Shown here: in pieces, positions 14,095 to 21,316 of the stretch
Numbering within the stretch: the stretch's first letter is position 1
Layout of the letters: each line of letters opens with the position of its first letter
NCBI GenBank assembly: GCA_017471125.1
Contig: JAFUWR010000343.1
Coordinates: 1 to 21,316, forward strand
DNA from: Clostridia bacterium
Lineage (GTDB): Bacteria; Bacillota; Clostridia; Christensenellales; Aristaeellaceae
Direction of reading: 5' to 3'
DNA length: 21,316 bases
Position numbers and translations under genes: made by a program
The notes under the pieces: model-generated
Told to the model about the DNA's origin: nothing
The model's database searches: none
What the model saw: only the letters and a program-made list of their open reading frames with translations

Positions 14095-14812
14095 ACCTGT
14101 GTACGATGGTCCCCAGGTCGTCGCCCTTCGCGACCCGAATGATGTTGTCCAGGTCGTCCATGTTGAAGATGCGGATGCAGGGGATGTCGTGGTCGAGGCA
14201 GAGCTGGAAGGCCGAGGTGTCCATGACCCGCAGCCCGCGCTCTATGGTCTCGCGGTAGGTGATGTCCCGGATGAGGGTCGCGGTGGGGTCCTTGTGGGGG
14301 TCGGCGGTGTAGACGCCGTCCACGGTGGTGCCCTTGAACACGGCGTCCGCGCGGAGCTCCGCGGCGCGGAGGGCCGCGGCGAAGTCGGTGGTGCAGAAGG
14401 GGTTGCCGCTGCCGCCGGCGATGAGCACGATGTCGCCCTTTTCCATAGCCTCCGCGGCGCGGTCAGCCCGGTACAGGTCCGCGAAGCGGGTCATCTCCTG
14501 GGCGGTGAACACCTTCGCGCCGCGGCCCAGCCGGAGGATGGCGTCTTCGACGGCCAGGGCGTTCAGCACGGTGGCCAGCATGCCCATCTGGTCGGCCAGC
14601 ACGGGGTCCATCGCGTCGGTGAAGCGGCCGCGCCAGATGTTGCCGCCGCCCATGATGACGCCCACCTGCACGCCCAGGTCGTGGAGGTCCACGATGGCCT
14701 TGGCCGCGCGGTCCACCCGGGCGGCGTCGAAGCTGTGGGAGCCGTTGGTTTCGGAGACTTTTTCGGGAGCCAGCGTTTCGCCGCTGAGCTTCAATATGAT
14801 GCGCTTGTACAT
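14093..14812 (-). CDS. pyrH: UMP kinase
   Basis: PyrH phosphorylates UMP to UDP, the essential entry to all pyrimidine nucleotides; it is the bacterial hexameric amino-acid-kinase-fold type. It has 239 residues with RIILKLSGETLA at the N-terminus, VIMGGGNIWRGR, VLIAGGSGNPFCTTDFAAALRAAEL, and FKGTTVDGVYTADPHKDP. The ATG at 14812 has AAGGAAG 7 nt upstream, overlapping the end of the HD-GYP gene, and matches the normal family start; an upstream in-frame ATG adds only 6 residues. It is 14 nt from the HD-GYP gene and separated from tsf by it, whereas pyrH usually follows tsf directly. Confidence 0.96.
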   Translation of the reverse strand: MYKRIILKLSGETLAPEKVSETNGSHSFDAARVDRAAKAIVDLHDLGVQVGVIMGGGNIWRGRFTDAMDPVLADQMGMLATVLNALAVEDAILRLGRGAKVFTAQEMTRFADLYRADRAAEAMEKGDIVLIAGGSGNPFCTTDFAAALRAAELRADAVFKGTTVDGVYTADPHKDPTATLIRDITYRETIERGLRVMDTSAFQLCLDHDIPCIRIFNMDDLDNIIRVAKGDDLGTIVHR

Positions 14813-14826
14813 TTCGATGCTTCCTT

Positions 14827-15960
14827 TCACGCGGCGTCCGCGTATTTTTGACGTATGGCGTCGATCTCGGGGTAGACGCGCTTGAACGCCTCCACGACCT
14901 GCGCGTCGAACTGGGTGCCGGCGTTCTTGACGATCTCGTCGTAGGCGTCGGAGGGCTTCCAGGCGTCCTTGTAGCTGCGCTTGCTGGTCAGGGCGTCGTA
15001 CACGTCGGCCACGGCCACGATGCGGCCCGCCAGGCCGATGTCGTCGCCCGCGAGCCCGGCGGGGTAGCCCTTGCCGTCGCTGCGCTCGTGGTGCTGGAGC
15101 GCCACCTGACGGGCCAGCTCCATCACGTCGCCCTCGACATGATCCAGAAGCTGCCCGCCGTAGGTGGTGTGCTTCTTGATCTCGGCGAACTCCTCGTCGG
15201 TCAGCCGCGCGGGCTTTTCGAGGATGGCCGAGGGCACCAGCAGCTTGCCGATGTCGTGCATGATGGACGCCAGCCGCAGGTTCTCGGTGTCCGCGTCGGA
15301 CCAGGCCATGGCCTTAGCCAGGGCCTTCGAGTACTCCGACACGCGCCTTATGTGCTGCCCGGTCTGGCCGGACTTGTTCTCGGTGATCTCCGCGAAGGAC
15401 AGTATGATCTCCTCCTGGATGTGGGTGGTCTCCTCGGTCTTGTCCTGTAAAAACGCGCCGTACTCGAACACCAGCGAGAAGAACCGCACCAGCAGAAACG
15501 CCAGCAGGCCCAGCACAGGGTTCATCAGCGCCAGGATCAACAGCCCGTAGCTCGCGCGCCGGATGCGGCGGGCGGCCTCCATGGAGAAGGGCTTGCCCTC
15601 GGCGATGATGTGGTCGATCAGCTTCCGGGCGAAGCTGATGAAGAACAGCGTCACCAGCAGCGTCAGGAACGTGATGAACAGCTCGATGGCCTTCCGGTAG
15701 ACCGGCTCCATCGCGCCGAGGTTTGCCGCCTTAAAGAGACTGTCGAACAGGGCGCTGCGGCCCAGCACGCTCTCGATCTGGTCGACGGTGAGGTCCGCTC
15801 CGGCAAAGACGCCGGACAGCGCGGGCGTGTTCAACGAGAAGGCCGCGCCGATCTGCAACACCGTCACGACCATCAGCACGATGACCAGCACCTTCGCGAC
15901 CACCGCCGCGATGCGCAGCACCCGCGCGATCCTGACGATCCGTGCCTTCACCTGATCCAT
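14827..15960 (-). CDS. Membrane HD-GYP domain protein (putative cyclic-di-nucleotide phosphodiesterase)
   Basis: A 377-residue protein. The N-terminal half has hydrophobic segments at about 16-38, 93-110 and 137-165 and resembles a DUF2975-type membrane domain ending in FEYGAFLQDKTEET. The C-terminal half (about 185-370) is an HD-GYP domain with H203, H235-D236 in SIMHDIGKLLVP, H290-H291 in HHERSDGKGYPAGL (GYP at 298-300) and VADVYDALTSKRSYK, so all hydrolytic motifs are present. HD-GYP enzymes cleave c-di-GMP or related cyclic dinucleotides; the substrate here is not shown. GAGG lies 8 nt before the ATG at 15960. It begins 25 nt after the U-tract of the tsf terminator and precedes pyrH by 14 nt, an unusual position within this cluster. 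Confidence 0.88.
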   Translation of the reverse strand: MDQVKARIVRIARVLRIAAVVAKVLVIVLMVVTVLQIGAAFSLNTPALSGVFAGADLTVDQIESVLGRSALFDSLFKAANLGAMEPVYRKAIELFITFLTLLVTLFFISFARKLIDHIIAEGKPFSMEAARRIRRASYGLLILALMNPVLGLLAFLLVRFFSLVFEYGAFLQDKTEETTHIQEEIILSFAEITENKSGQTGQHIRRVSEYSKALAKAMAWSDADTENLRLASIMHDIGKLLVPSAILEKPARLTDEEFAEIKKHTTYGGQLLDHVEGDVMELARQVALQHHERSDGKGYPAGLAGDDIGLAGRIVAVADVYDALTSKRSYKDAWKPSDAYDEIVKNAGTQFDAQVVEAFKRVYPEIDAIRQKYADAA

Positions 15961-15984
15961 ATCCGTCACCTCGCGGTCGGTCCC

Positions 15985-16018
15985 TAAAAAAAGGGAACGC
16001 GCGAACACGTTCCCTTTC
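15985..16018 (-). terminator. Intrinsic terminator after tsf
   Basis: On the minus strand AAAGGGAACG and CGTTCCCTTT (plus positions 16008-16017 and 15990-15999) form a 10-bp stem with an 8-nt loop, followed by a run of seven T that begins inside the stem (15986-15992). It begins 12 nt after the tsf stop codon and is the most canonical single-direction terminator in the window. Confidence 0.88.
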
Positions 16019-16029
16019 TGTTGATTTGC

Positions 16030-16953
<924 letters not shown>

Positions 16954-17002
16954 GGGGAACTCCTCCTATTTCAAACTCTCAACGGATGTCTTTAACGCGA
17001 TG

Positions 17003-17030
17003 CATGCGGCACCCGACCGGATGTCGCATG
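17003..17030 (-). other. Imperfect hairpin in the rpsB-tsf spacer
   Basis: CATGCG (17003-17008) pairs with CGCATG (17025-17030), then one mismatch, then six more pairs (one G-U) to a short loop. There is no U-tract, so it is not an obvious terminator. It sits in the 90-nt gap between rpsB and tsf and could be a pause, processing or 3'-protection element. Confidence 0.4.
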
Positions 17031-17043
17031 ATCAGCGTATATG

Positions 17044-17766
17044 TTATTCAGCGGCGGGCGCGGCGGGCTCGGCCTCGGTCTGCTCGCCCTGCTTGCCCTC
17101 GAGCACGGCGTCCGCCAGCTTGCCGGCGATCAGCTTCACGGCGCGGATGGCGTCGTCGTTGCCGGGGATGACGTAGTCGATCTCATCGGGGTCGCAGTTG
17201 GTGTCGACGATGGCCACGATCGGGATGCCCAGGTTGCGGGCCTCGGCCACGGCGATGCGCTCCTTGCGGGGGTCGACGATGAACAGCGCGCCGGGGAGCT
17301 TCTTCATCTCGCGGATGCCGCCCAGGTTCTTCAAAAGCTTTTCGCGCTCGGCGCACAGCTTGATGACTTCCTTCTTGGGCAGGACGTCGAACTGGCCGTT
17401 CTTCTCCATGGCGTCGATGTCGTTGAGCCTCTTGATGCGGGTCTGCATGGTGCGGAAGTTGGTCAGCGTGCCGCCCAGCCAGCGGTTGTTCACATAGAAC
17501 ATGCCGCAGCGCTTGGCCTCGACCTCGATGGACTCCTGGGCCTGCTTCTTGGTGCCGACGAACAGCACGGACTTGCCCTCCATCGCGATGTCGCGCACGA
17601 ACATGTACGCCTCGTCGATCTTGCGGACGGTCTTCTGCAGGTCGATGATGTAGATGCCGTTGCGCTCGGTGAAGATGTACGGAGCCATCTTCGGGTTCCA
17701 GCGGCGGGTCTGGTGGCCGAAGTGGACGCCGGCCTCCAACAGCTGCTTCATGGAAATAACTGCCAT
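17044..17766 (-). CDS. rpsB: 30S ribosomal protein S2
   Basis: S2 is a late-assembling protein of the small ribosomal subunit. It has 240 residues with MKQLLEAGVHFGHQTRRWNP at the start, IYIIDLQKT, VLFVGTKKQAQ, VNNRWLGGTLTNF, and the C-terminal IPIVAIVDTNCDPD region. It ends in a short Ala/Glu-rich tail. The ATG at 17766 was chosen because GGAGGG lies 8 nt upstream and MAVISMKQLL matches the family start; the frame extends 13 codons further into the leader without support. It heads the rpsB-tsf unit with a strong promoter and a long leader. Confidence 0.97.
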   Translation of the reverse strand: MAVISMKQLLEAGVHFGHQTRRWNPKMAPYIFTERNGIYIIDLQKTVRKIDEAYMFVRDIAMEGKSVLFVGTKKQAQESIEVEAKRCGMFYVNNRWLGGTLTNFRTMQTRIKRLNDIDAMEKNGQFDVLPKKEVIKLCAEREKLLKNLGGIREMKKLPGALFIVDPRKERIAVAEARNLGIPIVAIVDTNCDPDEIDYVIPGNDDAIRAVKLIAGKLADAVLEGKQGEQTEAEPAAPAAE

Positions 17767-17881
17767 TTGGGTTTCCCTCCTTGTTTTTTCCACCTTCCGC
17801 TTCAACTCCGCGAGGCACCATGAACGGGGAAGCCCCGCACTACGGTCAACCGCCGCGCGAATCGGCGAAAGTGCGTTTTAC
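17767..17881 (-). promoter_or_regulatory. Structured 5' leader of rpsB
   Basis: About 115 nt lie between the predicted start and rpsB. On the minus strand CGCACT and AGTGCG (plus 870-875 and 836-841 of the 17-kb block, i.e. 17870-17875 and 17836-17841) can pair. They enclose an inner CGCCG/CGGCG stem (17863-17867 with 17851-17855). A GGGG-CTT-CCCC hairpin (17826-17836) follows and competes for one base. Many ribosomal-protein operons carry such leaders for feedback by the protein; S2 binding here is only a suggestion. Confidence 0.45.
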
Positions 17882-17887
17882 CGAAGA

Positions 17888-17917
17888 ATTATAACACAAT
17901 TGCCGTAAGCAATGCAA
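17888..17917 (-). promoter_or_regulatory. Promoter of rpsB-tsf, extended -10
   Basis: On the minus strand TTGCAT (17917-17912) and perfect TATAAT (17893-17888) are 18 nt apart, and the -10 is preceded by TGT, an extended -10 (TGnTATAAT). The spacer holds an inverted repeat ATTGC-N5-GCAAT that could be an operator or chance. The start falls near 17881. Confidence 0.85.
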
Positions 17918-17948
17918 CATTTCGAGGTTAAAAGTTTGTATAGCCCGG

Positions 17949-17977
17949 AATAAAACGGCGGCGCCGAAGCACCGCCA
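17949..17977 (-). terminator. UUCG-tetraloop terminator after the ABC transporter genes
   Basis: On the minus strand GGCGGTGC and GCGCCGCC (plus 17969-17976 and 17957-17964) form an 8-bp stem with one G-U pair, capped by C(TTCG)G, followed by TTTTATT. It begins 14 nt after the permease stop and separates the transporter from the rpsB promoter. Confidence 0.92.
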
Positions 17978-17990
17978 TCGCAAAGCAGAT

Positions 17991-18929
17991 TCACCGCATG
18001 CCCTTGTCGTAGGGGATGCCCTCGGCCTTGGGCGCGGCGGAGTTCTTGGAGAACAGGGCCAGCACCACCAGGGAGATGATGTAGGGCAGCATGTTGTAGA
18101 CGGTGGAGGGCAGGTTCAGGCTCTTCAGGAAGTCGAAGCCGGTGTACACGTTGGACAGCGAGCGGAACAAGCCGAACAGCAGCGCGGCCAGGGCGATGCG
18201 CTGGGGCTTCCACGCGCCGAAGATCATGACGGCCAGGGCCAGGAAGCCAAAGCCCGCCACGCCGTTTTCAAACTTCCAGGCGGAGACGCCGGCGGTGATG
18301 TACACCAGGCCGCCGAGGCCGCCAAGCAGGCCCGAGATCATCACCCCCGCGTAGCGCATGCGGTAGACGTTGATGCCCACCGAATCCGCCGCCTGGGGAT
18401 GCTCGCCGCAGGCCATCAGCCGGAGGCCGAACTTGGTCTTGTACAGGATGATGTAGGAGGCGATCAGCAGGATCAGCGCCAGCACCATGAACCAACTGAA
18501 CTCGGTGCCCTGGGCGATGACGAAGGACTTCTTGGCCTCCACGTACATGATCTCGGAGGACACGTTGGAGGAGTCCGCCGCGGTATTGATGGCCTTGACG
18601 ATGACCGTCGCCGCCGCCGTGCCCAGCAGGTTCATGGCGGTGCCCACGAGGGTCTGGTCGGCCTTGAAATTGATGGCCGCCACGGCCAGCAGCAGCGAGT
18701 AGAGTATGCCCGCCAGCATGGCTGCCAGCGTGACGACGCAGAATACGATCGCCGGGGCCGTGCCCGAGGGCAGGTACTTCATCACCAGCGCGCCGCCCAG
18801 CGCGCCGAATACCATGATGCCCTCCAGGCCGATGTTGATGACGCCGGAGTGCTCGGAGAAGCAGCCGCCCAGGGCCACCAGCATCAGCACCGAGGTGAAG
18901 ATCAGCGTGTATTGCAAAAGCAGCATCAT
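17991..18929 (-). CDS. ABC transporter permease, BMP-type nucleoside uptake (NupQ/YufQ-like)
   Basis: One of two membrane subunits of an ABC importer of the BMP-lipoprotein-dependent class, which takes up nucleosides or related compounds. It has 312 residues with about 8-9 hydrophobic segments. It shows the family motif GVINIGLEGIMVFGALGGA near 29-47, FGLRLMACGEHPQAADSVGI near 168-187 (the ATPase-contact loop) and a GLGGLVYITAGV stretch. The ATG at 18929 overlaps the preceding stop by 4 nt, with GGGAGG 9 nt upstream. It is the last gene of the transporter unit. The exact substrate cannot be told from the permease. Confidence 0.92.
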   Translation of the reverse strand: MMLLLQYTLIFTSVLMLVALGGCFSEHSGVINIGLEGIMVFGALGGALVMKYLPSGTAPAIVFCVVTLAAMLAGILYSLLLAVAAINFKADQTLVGTAMNLLGTAAATVIVKAINTAADSSNVSSEIMYVEAKKSFVIAQGTEFSWFMVLALILLIASYIILYKTKFGLRLMACGEHPQAADSVGINVYRMRYAGVMISGLLGGLGGLVYITAGVSAWKFENGVAGFGFLALAVMIFGAWKPQRIALAALLFGLFRSLSNVYTGFDFLKSLNLPSTVYNMLPYIISLVVLALFSKNSAAPKAEGIPYDKGMR

Positions 18930-20047
18930 GCGTTACGACCTCCCTTCGGGTCCCGCTTGCCGGCGTCCAGGCGCTTGTTCATGAACTGCTTCATGAAGAG
19001 GACGAAGCCGCACATGTAGATGATGACAGACGAGATCAGGTCCGAGATCTGGGCGCAGTACATGTTCATGTTCACATTGCCGCCGCCGCGGGTGATGTGC
19101 TGGATGAAGTAGGACGAGAAGATCGCGCCGATGGGATTCAGGCCGCCCAGGAACGCCGCCGCGATGCCGTTGAACCCCATGGCGGGCACGCTGGCCTGGG
19201 TGACGGCCCACTGCTCGAAGTCGGACAGGTACAAAAGCGCCGCGCCCATGCCCGCCAGTCCGCCGGCGATGGCCATGGTCAGTATGATGTTGAAGCGATC
19301 CCTCATGCCGCAGTATTTCGCCGCGTTCTTGTTGAGGCCCGTGGCCCGGAGCTCGTAGCCCAACTGGGTCTTGGTCAGCAGTATCCAGATCAGCACGCAG
19401 ACCAGTATCGCCAGCGGAATGGCGATGGTGACGTTCTTCTGGTTGAAGATGTCGCTCAGCCCCGCGGTGGGGAGCATGGCCGAAGCGTTCTGGGAGGCGA
19501 GGGTGTAGGTGTCCTTGCCTGTGGGATTCTTCACCTGCGTCAGCAGCGTGTTCACCAAGTACAGCGATATCCAATTCAGCATGATGCAGGAGATGACCTC
19601 GTTGACGTTGCGGTAGGCCTTCAGTATGCCGGAGATGGAACCCAGCAGCGCCCCTGCCAGGATCGCCGCGACGAGGCACACGATCCAGGGCAGCTTCAGC
19701 GCCAGGGCGCAGTACAGACACGCGCCCGCGCCGGCCACGTATTGGCCCGCCGCGCCGATGTTGAACAGGCCCACCTTGTAGGCGAACAGCACCGACAGGG
19801 AACACATCAGAAGCGGCGCGGTGGTCACCAGCGTGACGCCGAAGTTTTTCAGTTGCTTTTCGGGCTTGGAGTAGGCCCAGAAATTCTTGATGACGTCCAG
19901 TATGGCCTCGGTGGCCCCGGCGGGATTGATGATCAGCAGGGCGATGTAGCCCACCAGCAGTCCCAGCAGGATGCAGATCAGGCTGGCCAGCAGCGTCTGC
20001 ACCCCGGGCTTCCGAAGCAGGGATCTTCTTGGCTTAGTTGCCTGCAT
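18926..20047 (-). CDS. ABC transporter permease, BMP-type nucleoside uptake (NupP/YufP-like)
   Basis: The larger permease partner, 373 residues. A basic N-terminus (KPRRSLLRKP) leads into a membrane helix at about 18-40, a periplasmic stretch, then the core with FAYKVGLFNIGAAGQYVAGAG, the loop ELRATGLNKNAAKYCGM that contacts the ATPase, and GFNGIAAAFLGGLNPIG. The ATG at 20047 lies inside the end of the ATPase gene (14-nt overlap) with AGGAGG 9 nt upstream. Overlaps on both sides indicate one translationally coupled operon. Confidence 0.92.
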   Translation of the reverse strand: MQATKPRRSLLRKPGVQTLLASLICILLGLLVGYIALLIINPAGATEAILDVIKNFWAYSKPEKQLKNFGVTLVTTAPLLMCSLSVLFAYKVGLFNIGAAGQYVAGAGACLYCALALKLPWIVCLVAAILAGALLGSISGILKAYRNVNEVISCIMLNWISLYLVNTLLTQVKNPTGKDTYTLASQNASAMLPTAGLSDIFNQKNVTIAIPLAILVCVLIWILLTKTQLGYELRATGLNKNAAKYCGMRDRFNIILTMAIAGGLAGMGAALLYLSDFEQWAVTQASVPAMGFNGIAAAFLGGLNPIGAIFSSYFIQHITRGGGNVNMNMYCAQISDLISSVIIYMCGFVLFMKQFMNKRLDAGKRDPKGGRNA

Positions 20048-21316
20048 AGCTGGGCACCTCCTCGCGCTTCGCGCCGGCCATGTAGAGGCCGATCTCCTTG
20101 GGATTGGTCTTCTTGGGATCCAGCTCGCCGACGAGCTCGCCCTCGTACATCACCAGGATGCGGTCGGACACGTCCAGCACCTCGTCCATCTCCAGCGACA
20201 CCAGCAGCACAGCCTTGCCCTGGTTGCGCTGTTCCACGATCTGCTTGTGGATGTACTCGATGGCGCCCACGTCCAGGCCGCGGGTGGGCTGCACGGCGAT
20301 CAGCAGCGCGGGGTCTTTGTCGATCTCGCGGGCGATGATGGCCTTCTGCTGGTTGCCGCCGGACATGCTTCGGGCGGTGGTGATGGGGCCCTGACCGGAG
20401 CGGATGTCGTACTGGTCGATGAGCTTTTCGGCGTAGCTTCGGATGTTGCCGCGCCGCAGGAAGCCCGCCGTGCTGAACTCCGGCTCAAAGTAGCGCTGCA
20501 AGACGATGTTGTCCTCCAGCGAGTAGTCCAGCACCAGCCCGTGCTTGTGGCGGTCCTCGGGGATGTGGCTCATGCCCAGCACGGACCGCTGGCGGATGGC
20601 GGTGTTCGTGAAGTCCTTGCCCTGCATGGTGATGGTGCCGGAGGTCAGCGGCTCCAGACCTGACAGGCCGTAGATGAACTCGGTCTGGCCGTTGCCGTCG
20701 ATGCCCGCGATGCAGACGATCTCGCCCTCCCGGACCTGCAGCGACACGTGCTTGACCGCGTCGCCGGGGTGGCTGTGGGAGGCCACGGACATGTCCCTGA
20801 TGTCGAGGATGACCTTGCCCGGGGTCTTGGGCGGCTTCTCCACGTGGAAGTTGACGTTGCGGCCCACCATCATGGCGGACAGCTCCTCCATGGTGACGTC
20901 CTTCGTGTTCACGGTGCCGATGTACTTGCCCTTGCGGAGCACCGAGCAGCGATCCGCCACGGCCATGATCTCGGCCAGCTTGTGGCTGATGAACAGTATC
21001 GACTTGCCCTCCGCCGCCAGGTTTTTCATGATCTGCATCAGCTCGTCGATCTCCTGGGGGGTCAGCACGGCGGTGGGCTCGTCGAAAATCAGTATCTCGT
21101 TGTCCCGGTAGAGCATCTTCAGTATCTCCGTGCGCTGCTGCATGCCCACGGTGATGTCTGAGATCTTCGCGTCCGGATCCACCTGGAGGCCGTAGCGGTT
21201 GGACAGGTCGATGACACGCTGCCGGGCCTCGGACTTTTTCAGGAAGCCGAACTTGTCCGTGGGCTCCACGCCCAGGATGATGTTGTCCAGCACGGTGAAG
21301 CACTCCACCAGCTTGA
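20034..21316 (-). CDS. ABC transporter ATP-binding protein, BMP-type nucleoside uptake (NupO/YufO-like), 5' end cut by the window
   Basis: A double-domain ATPase of the sugar/nucleoside class, open at the window edge. About 427 residues are visible and roughly 80-90 are missing, including the first Walker A. Domain 1 shows ISDITVGMQQRTEILKML (signature region) and ILIFDEPTAVLTPQE (Walker B). Domain 2 has the usual degenerate Walker A GIDGNGQTEFIYGL, signature ARSMSGGNQQKAIIARE, and LLIAVQPTRGLDVGA. It overlaps the first permease by 14 nt. A BMP-family lipoprotein gene would be expected just outside the window. Confidence 0.93.
   Translation of the reverse strand, partial: KLVECFTVLDNIILGVEPTDKFGFLKKSEARQRVIDLSNRYGLQVDPDAKISDITVGMQQRTEILKMLYRDNEILIFDEPTAVLTPQEIDELMQIMKNLAAEGKSILFISHKLAEIMAVADRCSVLRKGKYIGTVNTKDVTMEELSAMMVGRNVNFHVEKPPKTPGKVILDIRDMSVASHSHPGDAVKHVSLQVREGEIVCIAGIDGNGQTEFIYGLSGLEPLTSGTITMQGKDFTNTAIRQRSVLGMSHIPEDRHKHGLVLDYSLEDNIVLQRYFEPEFSTAGFLRRGNIRSYAEKLIDQYDIRSGQGPITTARSMSGGNQQKAIIAREIDKDPALLIAVQPTRGLDVGAIEYIHKQIVEQRNQGKAVLLVSLEMDEVLDVSDRILVMYEGELVGELDPKKTNPKEIGLYMAGAKREEVPSYAGN

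Noticed and set aside
17003..17030. The rpsB-tsf hairpin as an intrinsic terminator
   Set aside because: No U-run follows it on the minus strand, and tsf has no promoter of its own in the short gap.
20674..20720. Missing lysine in the second Walker A (GIDGNGQTE) of the ATPase as a disabling mutation
   Set aside because: A degenerate second Walker A of this form is normal for the BMP-type nucleoside ATPase family.

Overview
The window reads as a stretch of chromosome from a GC-rich, probably anaerobic member of the Bacillota (class Clostridia). The reasons are a Gram-positive-type PolC replicative polymerase of about 1440 residues, the gene order rpsB-tsf-pyrH-frr-uppS-cdsA-dxr-rseP-ispG-polC, strong GGAGG ribosome-binding sites, canonical TTGACA/TATAAT promoters and iron-sulfur proteins of anaerobic type. 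Species cannot be named from the sequence. Apart from one two-gene plus-strand unit, every gene is on the minus strand, so the biological reading direction is from right to left. No insertion sequence, phage gene, integrase or CRISPR array is visible.

Layout in transcription order (right to left). (1) 21316-17991: a truncated ATPase and two permeases of a BMP-family nucleoside-type ABC importer, closed by a UUCG-tetraloop terminator. (2) 17917-16030: promoter, structured leader, rpsB and tsf, closed by a strong intrinsic terminator. (3) 15960-14093: a membrane HD-GYP phosphodiesterase-like protein followed 14 nt later by pyrH, ending in a bidirectional terminator. (4) 14042-11102: an inserted regulatory/redox island, with a Crp/Fnr-type regulator and a CapA-family protein on the plus strand, and a divergent pair encoding a small zinc-ribbon-like protein and a 4Fe-4S protein. 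(5) 11061-465: promoter, frr, uppS, cdsA, dxr, rseP, ispG, a NimA-like flavoprotein and polC. (6) 421-2: a consensus promoter followed by tRNA-Leu(UAG), tRNA-Gly(GCC), tRNA-Gly(UCC) and tRNA-Gly(GCC).

Most of the window is a classic housekeeping cluster: ribosome assembly and elongation (S2, EF-Ts, ribosome recycling factor), UMP supply, undecaprenyl and phospholipid synthesis (UppS, CdsA), the MEP isoprenoid pathway (Dxr, IspG), the site-2 protease RseP, and replication (PolC). The parts worth a second look are the two interruptions of this cluster and some of its control regions. An HD-GYP protein sits between tsf and pyrH, downstream of a terminator. The Crp/Fnr-Fe-S island sits between pyrH and frr and has a palindrome placed exactly at -41.5 of a candidate divergent promoter. 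The dxr start has no Shine-Dalgarno sequence, a -10-like hexamer 6 nt before the ATG, and three TTCAC repeats with an 11-nt period upstream. Both tRNA-Gly(GCC) copies carry C instead of U at T-loop position 55. All of these come from reading the sequence; none was tested by alignment or experiment.
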